A stretch of DNA of 64,000 nt from NORP110 sp051251595. GTDB taxonomy: Bacteria; Pseudomonadota; Alphaproteobacteria; Rhodobacterales; Rhodobacteraceae. The translations under genes and the position numbers were made by a program. Each line of letters opens with the position of its first letter. Within the stretch, counting starts at the first letter, position 1. The notes beneath the pieces are model-generated. The model did no database searches and had not been told where the DNA came from. It saw nothing but the letters and a program-made list of their open reading frames with translations. The stretch spans positions 1-64,000 of the forward strand of contig JBPOFA010000015.1 in assembly GCA_051251595.1 (NCBI GenBank), given 5' to 3'. This document shows positions 17,918 to 26,045 of this stretch, piece by piece.

Positions 17918-18817
17918 ATGGTGACAACGATCGACGGAAAAGCCTTTGCTGCGACTGTGCGGGCCAAGGTTGCCGAGCACGTGGAACAGCTGAAAGCGGA
18001 TCACGGTATCACACCCGGCTTGGCCGTTGTGATGGTTGGCGAAGACCCCGCAAGCGAAGTCTATGTGCGCAACAAGGGTCGGCAGACGCTTGAGGTCGGC
18101 ATGCACTCTTTTGAGCATAAACTGGATGCTTCGACATCCGCCGAAGAGCTTTACGCCCTGATTGAAAAGTTGAACGCAGATCCGGCTGTGCATGGGATTT
18201 TGTGCCAATTCCCGGTGCCTGATCACCTGAGCGAAGAAGAGATCGTGGCGCGGATTGATCCGGCCAAGGATGTTGACGGGCTGCATGTGTTGAACGCCGG
18301 GCGTTTGGCAAGCGGTCAAAAGGCAATGGCCCCCTGCACGCCGCTTGGCTGTCTGATGCTGCTGCGCGATCATTATGGCTCTTTGTCTGGGTTGAACGCT
18401 GTCGTGGTGGGACGGTCCAATTTGGTGGGCAAGCCGATGGCGCAGTTGTTGTTGCGCGACAGCGCCACGGTGACCGTTGCGCATTCCCGCACGAAAGACA
18501 TCGCTGCGCTTTGTCGCGGGGCGGATATCGTGGTTGCTGCGGTTGGACGGCCTGAAATGATCACCGGGGATTGGATCAAACCCGGCGCGACGGTTATCGA
18601 CGTTGGCATCAACCGGATCCCGGCGCCCGAGAGAGGCGAAGGTAAAATGCGGCTGGTGGGCGACGTGGATTTCGCATCCGCGGCCGAAGTGGCAGGGGCG
18701 ATTACACCTGTTCCCGGTGGCGTTGGCCCGATGACAATCGCCTGTTTGTTGGCCAATACGCTGACTGCCTGCGCGCGCAGCAATTATTTGCCTGAACCTG
18801 ATGGGTTGACCGCCTGA
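17918..18817 (+). CDS. folD: Bifunctional methylene-THF dehydrogenase / methenyl-THF cyclohydrolase FolD
   Basis: FolD interconverts methylene-, methenyl- and 10-formyl-THF with NADP. The 299-residue protein has the substrate-site Lys in YVRNKGRQ, the PCTPLG loop, and the Rossmann motif VVVGRSNLVGKP. Three consecutive possible starts (ATG 17915, ATG 17918, GTG 17921) follow AAGGGGG at 17906-17912; 17918 gives the better spacing. It lies 46 bases after fhs in the same operon. Confidence 0.96.
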   Translation: MVTTIDGKAFAATVRAKVAEHVEQLKADHGITPGLAVVMVGEDPASEVYVRNKGRQTLEVGMHSFEHKLDASTSAEELYALIEKLNADPAVHGILCQFPVPDHLSEEEIVARIDPAKDVDGLHVLNAGRLASGQKAMAPCTPLGCLMLLRDHYGSLSGLNAVVVGRSNLVGKPMAQLLLRDSATVTVAHSRTKDIAALCRGADIVVAAVGRPEMITGDWIKPGATVIDVGINRIPAPERGEGKMRLVGDVDFASAAEVAGAITPVPGGVGPMTIACLLANTLTACARSNYLPEPDGLTA

Positions 18818-19059
18818 ACTCCTCTCAAGAGTACTTGTTTAATATCAAAAGGATACATCTTGAACTTGAGGTGATCTTTGCAAATTGCGAAATAGTTAAA
18901 TCCCATCTTGAAAAGTTGATGGGATTTGATGACTTTGGGCGAAGCCTTCGGGTATTTATTTTACTAAATTTTTCTAGGTTGACGATATTTCCGTCTATTT
19001 TTGTGCGACATTGGTATGCTGTTTTATGGGAGAAGCAGGGTAGGTATGGATTTTTATTT
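18818..19059. other. AT-rich leader upstream of the LytTR gene
   Basis: This 242-base stretch is distinctly poorer in GC than its surroundings. It contains a 10-bp perfect inverted repeat (18898-18907 against 18918-18927, 10-base loop) that lacks a following T run. The frame of the LytTR gene stays open back to 18835, but composition and the position of the first membrane segment argue that this is leader DNA with a promoter and possible operator. Confidence 0.45.
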
Positions 19060-19809
19060 ATGGGTGTAGGCAGCCTACGCGCTATTTTGAGCAAGTTGAA
19101 CGCTCAGCTGTCTTCGCCGCTTGTATTGTTCTTGATGTTTGCATTTGTCAGCTTTTTGACAATTACAGGCGCGTTCGGAATCCAAGACAGTATGGGGGTG
19201 CTGGAACGGGCGCTTTATTTTGGCGTTTGCGTGGTGTGTGCGACTATTCTTGGGCTGGCCCTAAAGATTAGCATACGGCATTTCTGGCCAGACCTGAAAC
19301 GATGGCAAACGGCACTGGCCGTTTCTGTTGGGGTCAGCTTTATCTATACGCCGTTCCTGTGGAAGTTTGCTGATGTGATGACGTCACATCACCGCGCCTA
19401 TGTCACACCTATTGAGGTGATGTATGTGAACATTTTTTATGCTTCGATGATCGTTCTTTTGGCGGGCGATTTTTTGAAGGCCCAGTTTCAAAAATGCGAA
19501 CAGCCGCGCCTTTTCAAGAGATTTTCAAATTCGGATGTGAAACAGGTTCATCGGGTGAGTGTTCGCAATCATTATGTGGATGTGTTCACGGATTGTGGTG
19601 TGGAAACGTTGCTGATGCGGTTTTGCGACGCGGTGGATGAATTAGACGGGGTGAAGGGCGAAAAGGTTCATCGATCCCATTGGGTATCGTACGACGCGAT
19701 GGATCGGCTTGAAAAACAAGACGGCAAGGTCTTTCTGATTTTGACCGACGGGAGCAAGGTTCCCGTCAGCCGGTCAAACCGCCCGCAAGTCGAACGACGT
19801 CTGGCCTAA
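19060..19809 (+). CDS. Membrane-bound LytTR-type DNA-binding regulator
   Basis: About 249 residues from the ATG at 19060. The N-terminal half has four likely membrane helices (beginning LVLFLMFAFVSFLTI). The last 100 residues form a LytTR DNA-binding domain (VSVRNHYVDVFTDCG ... VHRSHWVSY ... LILTDGSKVPVSRS). Such one-component regulators couple a membrane signal to transcription; ligand and targets are unknown. The start is uncertain, since the frame is open to 18835 and no strong ribosome site precedes 19060. It converges with pdeM, overlapping by four bases. Confidence 0.8.
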   Translation: MGVGSLRAILSKLNAQLSSPLVLFLMFAFVSFLTITGAFGIQDSMGVLERALYFGVCVVCATILGLALKISIRHFWPDLKRWQTALAVSVGVSFIYTPFLWKFADVMTSHHRAYVTPIEVMYVNIFYASMIVLLAGDFLKAQFQKCEQPRLFKRFSNSDVKQVHRVSVRNHYVDVFTDCGVETLLMRFCDAVDELDGVKGEKVHRSHWVSYDAMDRLEKQDGKVFLILTDGSKVPVSRSNRPQVERRLA

Positions 19810-20471
19810 GATCTTTGCATTGGCACCACGACAGGGGTTGGCCCTGTCAGAATGGCCTTGGCGTCCGGTCGCATCAGATCACACAGCACAGGCGCATCAG
19901 TGCGAAGGCCACCCGTATATGTCCCATAGGCGGGCAAAATCACGCGGGCATCGTCCACCAGAAAGCACGCCCGTGTCACGCTGCGGCCCCGTGCGCTCAG
20001 GGTTGTTTTGGGGTGATAATGCCCCGAAACCTCGCCCTGCTGTTCCGGTTGTGCAATATGGCGGTAGACGAGGCTGCCAGAACGGAACTCTGCCTGATGG
20101 GTGCCGCCAAGGGCGACGGGGCCGGGATCATGGTTGCCTTCAATCCAGATCCAACGGCATCCGGCCTGTAATCGCGTGATCCAAACCGCGTCTTCTTCGC
20201 GCACATGGCGGGCTGCGGCAAGGTCGTCAAAACTGTCGCCGAGGCAGACCACAACATGGGGCTGCACCTGGGCGATATCGGACTCTAGCCGTGATAACGT
20301 ATCGTGGGTTTCGTAGGGTGGCAGCATGGTGCCACTTTTACGGGCGATCCTGTCGGATTTTCCAAGATGCAAGTCGGATACGGTCAGCACGCGATCCGCT
20401 GCGCACCACAAAGCACCAGAGGGCAGGGCGGTCAGCTGGGTGTCATAAAGCGTGAAGTCATGGCCGTTCAT
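19806..20471 (-). CDS. pdeM: Ligase-associated DNA damage response metallophosphoesterase PdeM
   Basis: A 221-residue calcineurin-like phosphoesterase. The metal ligands appear in order: D33-L-H35, GDS (78-80), GNHD (112-115) and GHYH in SGHYHPKT. PdeM proteins are encoded with Lhr-type helicases and an ATP-dependent DNA ligase and are believed to process DNA ends. The start at 20471 (MNGHDFTL) is 28 bases after the helicase stop, so the pair is cotranscribed. Confidence 0.88.
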   Translation of the reverse strand: MNGHDFTLYDTQLTALPSGALWCAADRVLTVSDLHLGKSDRIARKSGTMLPPYETHDTLSRLESDIAQVQPHVVVCLGDSFDDLAAARHVREEDAVWITRLQAGCRWIWIEGNHDPGPVALGGTHQAEFRSGSLVYRHIAQPEQQGEVSGHYHPKTTLSARGRSVTRACFLVDDARVILPAYGTYTGGLRTDAPVLCDLMRPDAKAILTGPTPVVVPMQRS

Positions 20472-20499
20472 CCTTTGTTCTTTGCCGTGTTCGCAAAGG

Positions 20500-22905
20500 T
20501 TACGCAAGCCCGGAATTTGCCAGCAGGCGTTCTGCCTCTTGTGCGACCAGCTTTTCGGTCGCAGCGCCGTAGACGGGAACTTTCCCCATTTCCAAAAACA
20601 TAGGGGCTGCCAGCGGCGGGACGCGGTCAAGCGTGACGTGGTCGATCCGCCCCTGCGTGCGGGACAGCATGTCTTCGATCCTCGAAAAATCCACCAGCCC
20701 TTTCAGGGCTTCTTGCCGTGTGATGCGCAACATCAGGTGGTCGGGATCGTATTTCAGCAGGGTGTCGTATAAAATGTCAGAGGAAAAGCTGGTTTGGCGG
20801 CCCGATTTCTTTGCCCCCATGGTGTTGCGTTCGATCAACCCGGCGATGGTGGCCGATGTCTTGAATGTCCGTTTCATAACGGCATTTCCCGCCAGCCAGG
20901 TTTCAAACCCGTCGCGCAACACTTCCGGGGCCAAAAGCGGTGCGGGGTCTTTGACGGCGTCCAACCCCCAGATCAATGTGGCGTAATCCGTGGACACAAA
21001 GCCCATTGGGTTCAGCCCTTCGGCTTCCATTCTTTGGGTCAACAAAAGCCCAAGGGTTTGCATCGCGTTTCGCCCGGCAAAGCCGTAAACGCAAAGATGT
21101 TCGCGATTTTCATATGGAAAGGTCTCGACCAACAATCGTCCGGGTTCCGGCAAGCGGGACAGGTCCCGCTGAAGCGCCAGCCACTGGGCCGTGTGGGGCG
21201 GCAGATCTGGCCAGCTTTCCTTTTGGAACAGGCGCAATATACGTTCGGATAATTGCGTAGATGTGGAAAACTTGGTCCCTGAAAACACCGCGAATTTGGG
21301 CTTTCGCCCCGGGTTTTTCGTGACCTCAACCGTCAGCTCACGCAGGGATTCATAGCGGACCACCTGACCACCGATGACAAAAGTGTCGCCCGGCGTCAGC
21401 GTGGCGGCAAAGCTTTCCTCGACTTCGCCCAAAGGCTTGCCGCCACGGCTGTTTTTCATCCGGACTTTCAGTGTGTCCGTGTCCTGAATCGTGCCAATAT
21501 TCATGCGGATTTTTTGCGCAAGCCGTGGATCGCGCAATTGCCAGGACCCATCTGGGTTCTGCAACAGACGTTGCCAGCGGTCATAGCTGCGCAGGGCGTA
21601 GCCACCGGTTGCGACGAATTGCAGGCAATCGTCAAATTCCTGGCGCGACAGGTCGGCATAGTCCCCGCATGTGGTGAATTCCCGATACAGGTCATCTGCC
21701 TGAAACGGGCCAGAACAGGCGGTGATAAGGATATGCTGGCACAAGACATCCCGCGGCCCCGGCGCCCTTGGATCGCCGTCCAGGTCGTGATCCAGCACCG
21801 CTTGAAGGGCGGCGACGCATTCGACGACTTCGAACCGGTTGGCGGGCACCAGCAAGGCTTTGGATGGCGCGTTGTAGCGGTGATTGGCCCGCCCGATCCG
21901 CTGGACCAATCGCTTGACGTTCTTGGGGGCGCCCACCTGAATGACAAGATCAACGTCGCCCCAGTCGATGCCCAGATCAAGCGAGCCGGTGCAGACGATG
22001 GCCCGCAGCGATCCGGCCACCATCGCGGCCTCTACCTTTAGCCGCTGTTCGCGGGCCAGCGAACCGTGGTGAATGCCAATGGGCAGGTTGTCGGTATTTT
22101 CCTGCCACAGATTGTGAAAGAAAATCTCTGCCTGGGCGCGGGTGTTGTGAAAAATCAGCGTGGTCTTGTGGTGTTTGACCAGGTCCAGCACGGCAGGAAT
22201 CGCGTATTTTGCCCCGCCGCCGGACCAGGGAGGGGCGGCGGTGGTTTCCAACATCTGGATGTCCGGATCAGGGCCGGGATCCGCGTTCACGATCTCGCAG
22301 GGGTCCGGATGACAGGCCAGATACTTGGCGATTGCGCCGGGGTCCTCGACGGTGGCCGACAGGCCCACGCGGCGCAGATTGGGGCAGAGCGACTGTAAGC
22401 GGGCAAGGGACAGCATCAACTGATCGCCTCTTTTGGAGTCTGCTAGGGCATGGATTTCGTCGATCACAATCCGTTTCAGCCCGGCAAACATTCTGGGCGC
22501 GTCTTCATAGCTGATCAGCAGGGCCAGGCTTTCCGGCGTTGTCAGCAGGATATGAGGCGGGTCGGCACGTTGCCGTTTTTTGCGCGTTGCAGAGGTGTCC
22601 CCGGTGCGGTCCTCGACCCGGATCGGCAGTGCCATATCTGCAATCGGCGTGGACAAGTTTCGGGCGATATCTGCGGCCAAGGCTTTCAGCGGGGAAACGT
22701 AAAGTGTGTGCAGCCCGCTGTGGTCGCCATCTGCCAGTTCTGCCAATGTGGGCAGGAAACCGGCCAAAGTTTTGCCGCCCCCCGTCGGGGCGATCAACAG
22801 CAAGGACGACGCCTGTGCTTTGTCCAGCATGTCCCGTTGATGCGGGTGCAGTGACCAACCGCGTGATTTGAACCATTCATGAAACAGGGGGGGCGTGTCG
22901 GGCAT
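20500..22905 (-). CDS. Ligase-associated DNA damage response DEXH box helicase (Lhr-like)
   Basis: An 801-residue superfamily 2 helicase. Walker A APTGGGKT is at 39-46, the DEIH box at 149-152, and motif VI in QRIGRANHR. The Lhr-core winged helix and C-terminal domain follow. Members of this group lie beside pdeM and, in many genomes, beside an ATP-dependent ligase and a beta-CASP exonuclease; neither of the last two is visible here. Five bases separate it from the upstream sulfotransferase-fusion gene. Confidence 0.92.
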   Translation of the reverse strand: MPDTPPLFHEWFKSRGWSLHPHQRDMLDKAQASSLLLIAPTGGGKTLAGFLPTLAELADGDHSGLHTLYVSPLKALAADIARNLSTPIADMALPIRVEDRTGDTSATRKKRQRADPPHILLTTPESLALLISYEDAPRMFAGLKRIVIDEIHALADSKRGDQLMLSLARLQSLCPNLRRVGLSATVEDPGAIAKYLACHPDPCEIVNADPGPDPDIQMLETTAAPPWSGGGAKYAIPAVLDLVKHHKTTLIFHNTRAQAEIFFHNLWQENTDNLPIGIHHGSLAREQRLKVEAAMVAGSLRAIVCTGSLDLGIDWGDVDLVIQVGAPKNVKRLVQRIGRANHRYNAPSKALLVPANRFEVVECVAALQAVLDHDLDGDPRAPGPRDVLCQHILITACSGPFQADDLYREFTTCGDYADLSRQEFDDCLQFVATGGYALRSYDRWQRLLQNPDGSWQLRDPRLAQKIRMNIGTIQDTDTLKVRMKNSRGGKPLGEVEESFAATLTPGDTFVIGGQVVRYESLRELTVEVTKNPGRKPKFAVFSGTKFSTSTQLSERILRLFQKESWPDLPPHTAQWLALQRDLSRLPEPGRLLVETFPYENREHLCVYGFAGRNAMQTLGLLLTQRMEAEGLNPMGFVSTDYATLIWGLDAVKDPAPLLAPEVLRDGFETWLAGNAVMKRTFKTSATIAGLIERNTMGAKKSGRQTSFSSDILYDTLLKYDPDHLMLRITRQEALKGLVDFSRIEDMLSRTQGRIDHVTLDRVPPLAAPMFLEMGKVPVYGAATEKLVAQEAERLLANSGLA

Positions 22906-22910
22906 GCCGA

Positions 22911-24500
22911 TCAGCGGGGCTTATTGGCTGATCTTTCGCGCCGCTTGTAAAGCGGGCGGATCACCAGTTTCGCGAATTGTCCCCGCAGATTGGCCTTCAG
23001 GCTGGGCTTGGCGACGATTTCTGAATGTTTGGCCAGACCGAAATCCTTTAGGAACCGGTCGGGGTTAGCGACCTGCCGCACCCGATGCCAGTGAATGTCA
23101 CCATCCAATGGGCCATCATGGTTGCCATGCCCGCAGCCCTTGGCCGGCATTGGTTCTTTGAGCGGGGCCAGGTCAAAGAATGGGGCTTGGTCAACATGGC
23201 GCCCCAAAAGGCGGATCAGCGTGTCTGGCTGGGATTGGATTTCGGACGTGGTTTGCGCGATGCGCGTCAACATATTGGTGGGGATTTGCGCAACCTGGCC
23301 CTTTGGGATTTGCGCAGTCATTTCGCAAAACTCCGGATCAAATGAGTTCAGGTGAGCGCGTAGGGAGGAAGATAGGAAAACTCTGCAAGTTCCGCAGGTT
23401 AGGTCGAATTTTTCAACCTTGTACGCGGCCGTCAAAGTGATGTCCCGTGCGTGCGGAAACAGGCAGGCATTGTAGCCGTTGGAGAATAAGAACCCGTCGC
23501 GTCCCGGTGTCGGCCCGCCTTTGGACATAAGAAATTTGGCGGTGTTGCTGTGCATGAAATCATCGCCATCCGCTGGCATGATCAATTCTGCATCCAATAC
23601 CGTTTGGGCATAGGCCGCGCCGATCGCGTATTTCATGCCTTTGTCGATCTGCACATCGTTCAGGTTTGCCGCGAAACCGGGATGATCCCCGATCGTCAGA
23701 AAATGTACCTTGTCCTTGAACTCATCCGCCCAATCCGGGGCCTGATGACAGACGACAACCACGCTTGTGTTGTGGTGGCTTTGCGCCGTGAATGAGGTCA
23801 AGGTCGCGCGCAGGCAGCGTTCGACGATGCTGTAATCGGCAACGTGCTGGCCCTTGGGATGGACAATGGGAACGACATAGACAAACCGTCCAAAGGCAGA
23901 GATCGCCCGATTGTCGGCAGATGCGGTTGGTTTTGTGCCTGTGAAGGTTTCTGGTTTGGTCGTTGGATAGGGGGTGGATGGGATGTCCTTGCCCAAAAAA
24001 CTGCACAGCTGGGGCCATTGATCCCCCTCAAAGACATTCATGCACAACAAGTCGTTGGGGCGGTCTTTGAAATAGTCCCTTACCGCGTCGGAATGCTCTT
24101 TTTGCAGGCGACGAAATCGAGATTCATTATATGTTACAACACCATAGTGGGCCAATCTAATGTCCCTGTTGAATCTGTCTTCTGGGTCTGGATTGGCCGA
24201 AAACTGTTTTTCAACGCTTTTGAGCCAAGGCTCTGTCGGGCGTTCGGTGAGGATGAATTTTGAGCCGGGATACCGGGCGTCCAGTTCGCGAAAGTAGGTC
24301 GCAATTGGCAGGTCTGTGGCGGCTTCGATGCCGGCCAGATAGTCGCGGCCAAAGTCGCCCAATCTCCAGTCTTGCAGGCCAAGTTCCTTGAGATGGCGAA
24401 ATGTCACGGCCCGATAACCAAGCAAGTCCAGTGCCGCATAAAGCGATGTTGTTCCGGTCTTGGACAACCCAATTCCGAAAATTTTCGCGTCTTTTTTCAT
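22911..24500 (-). CDS. Sulfotransferase-glycosyltransferase fusion protein
   Basis: A 529-residue two-domain protein. Residues 1-190 are sulfotransferase-like: the PAPS-binding loop GLSKTGTTS (11-19) and the later FILTERPTEPWLKSV segment fit bacterial sulfotransferase-family proteins. From about residue 205 a GT-A-type nucleotide-sugar transferase fold is suggested, with a strand-rich SVVVVCHQAPDW and a metal-binding-like DGDD (311-314). No signal peptide. It may sulfate and/or extend a surface polysaccharide. It is the first gene of a unit with the helicase and pdeM. Domain calls are by motif only. Confidence 0.7.
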   Translation of the reverse strand: MKKDAKIFGIGLSKTGTTSLYAALDLLGYRAVTFRHLKELGLQDWRLGDFGRDYLAGIEAATDLPIATYFRELDARYPGSKFILTERPTEPWLKSVEKQFSANPDPEDRFNRDIRLAHYGVVTYNESRFRRLQKEHSDAVRDYFKDRPNDLLCMNVFEGDQWPQLCSFLGKDIPSTPYPTTKPETFTGTKPTASADNRAISAFGRFVYVVPIVHPKGQHVADYSIVERCLRATLTSFTAQSHHNTSVVVVCHQAPDWADEFKDKVHFLTIGDHPGFAANLNDVQIDKGMKYAIGAAYAQTVLDAELIMPADGDDFMHSNTAKFLMSKGGPTPGRDGFLFSNGYNACLFPHARDITLTAAYKVEKFDLTCGTCRVFLSSSLRAHLNSFDPEFCEMTAQIPKGQVAQIPTNMLTRIAQTTSEIQSQPDTLIRLLGRHVDQAPFFDLAPLKEPMPAKGCGHGNHDGPLDGDIHWHRVRQVANPDRFLKDFGLAKHSEIVAKPSLKANLRGQFAKLVIRPLYKRRERSANKPR

Positions 24501-24526
24501 CCCACACCCTTGGCCGAAAACTGCCG

Positions 24527-24559
24527 TTACAGTCTAGCCCAGCTTGGGCAAGACTGTAA
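24527..24559. repeat. 33-base near-perfect palindrome upstream of the sulfotransferase gene
   Basis: Nine-base arms (24527-24535 and 24551-24559), one A-A mismatch, five more paired bases, and a three-base GCT loop. It lies between the AAA+ ATPase stop and the sulfotransferase start (27 bases before it). No T run follows on either strand, so it may be an operator or an mRNA structure rather than a standard terminator. Confidence 0.6.
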
Positions 24560-24599
24560 GTGTGTGCAGCCCGGAAAACCGGCCTTTGGCGAAAGTGGC

Positions 24600-25910
24600 T
24601 TAGTGGACGATGGTTTCTTCTTTGACGAACATATTTGCCCAAGCCCGGTCGATCAGGCTTGGCGACATTTGGTAAGGAATGCCCTCAAATTCGCAAATGG
24701 CGATCATCTGGTCGATCAAAAACACTGGCTGGTAGTTCGCATAGACGTTTTCGATCGTCGGGTATTTCTTTTTCATCAAATATACGAGGGACGCCTCGTC
24801 CAGTGGCATCTTCTTTTTACGGGCGACCATGGCAAAGATTTTCAGGTAATCTTCCTGAACAGGGCCGTCGATTTTGATCTTAAAGAAGATCCGTCGCAGG
24901 GCCGCTTTATCGAAAATCTCATTTGGGTGGAAGTTGGTGGAAAAGATCACCAACGTGTCAAACGGGGTTTCGAATTTTTCACCCGATTGCAGTGCCAGGA
25001 TATCCTTTCCTTCCTCAAGCGGAACGATCCAGCGGTTGATCAGCGCCTGTGGTGGTTCTGCCTGACGTCCAAGGTCATCCACGATAAAGATGCCGCCGGT
25101 TGATTTCAGCTGCAGCGGAGCCTGATAGGTTCGCGAGGTGGCGTTGTAGACAAGGTCGAGCATGTCCAGGGACAGTTCACCACCGGTCACAACCGTTGGC
25201 CGTTCGCACAAGACATAGCGGCGATCATATTTGTTAGAGGTCCGGCGCAGTGAGTTCGGATCATCCGACAGTTCTTCTGCGATGTTGTGTACGATCGGAT
25301 CATAGACGGTGATGACCTGACCAGAATATTCGATGGCGCGTGGCACAAATATGTTGTCGCCCAGGGCATCGCGGATCCCGTTGGAAATCGATGACTTCCC
25401 GTTTCCGGGTGGGCCATACATCAAAATGGACCGTCCCGCACTGACCGAAGGGCCAAGGTGGTCCAACAAGTCATTGGGCAAAATCAGATGCCCCATAGCG
25501 CCGACCAATTGTTCCCGGGTGACCTGGATATTGCGGATGGATTGGCGTTTGACCTGTTTGGCGTAATCCGCCATCGGAATTGGCATGGCGCCGTAATATT
25601 CAGACTGGGCGAGGGCATCCAACGCGCGGGCCTTGCCGCCATCGGTCAATTGATAGCCCATCTCGCTTCCAGATGTTGCATGCAGGGTCCCGGTGGCTTC
25701 CACCAAGTTTTGGGTCCGCGCCAGATCGACCAATTCTTGCGTGGCATTCACAGCCATACACAGAACCTGTGCCAGTTCCGTCACCTGATCGACATTCTGG
25801 CGAAACATCGTTTTCAGCAGAATATCTCGCATCATCACAGTTGTCAGGCCGGTTTCGGCCATTGTCCTGGGAGCGGGGGGCGCCATGACTGGCGAAGCCT
25901 GCATATTCAT
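24600..25910 (-). CDS. AAA+ ATPase of unknown role, near the Tad locus
   Basis: A 436-residue protein with an N-terminal extension (Met/Pro/Ala-rich, then helical) and a single AAA+ domain: Walker A GPPGNGKS at 166-173, Walker B IFIVDD at 274-279, sensor 1 FSTNFHP, and a conserved arginine pair RRIFFKI. It has no signal or membrane segment. The start at 25910 (MNMQAS) follows AAAGG with seven-base spacing. Its substrate is not recognisable. It lies near the Tad genes on the same strand, separated by a plus-strand membrane protein. Confidence 0.8.
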   Translation of the reverse strand: MNMQASPVMAPPAPRTMAETGLTTVMMRDILLKTMFRQNVDQVTELAQVLCMAVNATQELVDLARTQNLVEATGTLHATSGSEMGYQLTDGGKARALDALAQSEYYGAMPIPMADYAKQVKRQSIRNIQVTREQLVGAMGHLILPNDLLDHLGPSVSAGRSILMYGPPGNGKSSISNGIRDALGDNIFVPRAIEYSGQVITVYDPIVHNIAEELSDDPNSLRRTSNKYDRRYVLCERPTVVTGGELSLDMLDLVYNATSRTYQAPLQLKSTGGIFIVDDLGRQAEPPQALINRWIVPLEEGKDILALQSGEKFETPFDTLVIFSTNFHPNEIFDKAALRRIFFKIKIDGPVQEDYLKIFAMVARKKKMPLDEASLVYLMKKKYPTIENVYANYQPVFLIDQMIAICEFEGIPYQMSPSLIDRAWANMFVKEETIVH

Positions 25911-26045
25911 CGTCGAACCTTTATCTGCTCGGGGTTGTTGTGTTTCTACCGCTATTGCGGCTTTCAAAACACGTAACCCCCGAAGGGTTTTTGCATCGCT
26001 CGCGCCGCCTGGTGTAGCCTTTGAAAAAATAAGAGGACGGCAGGT

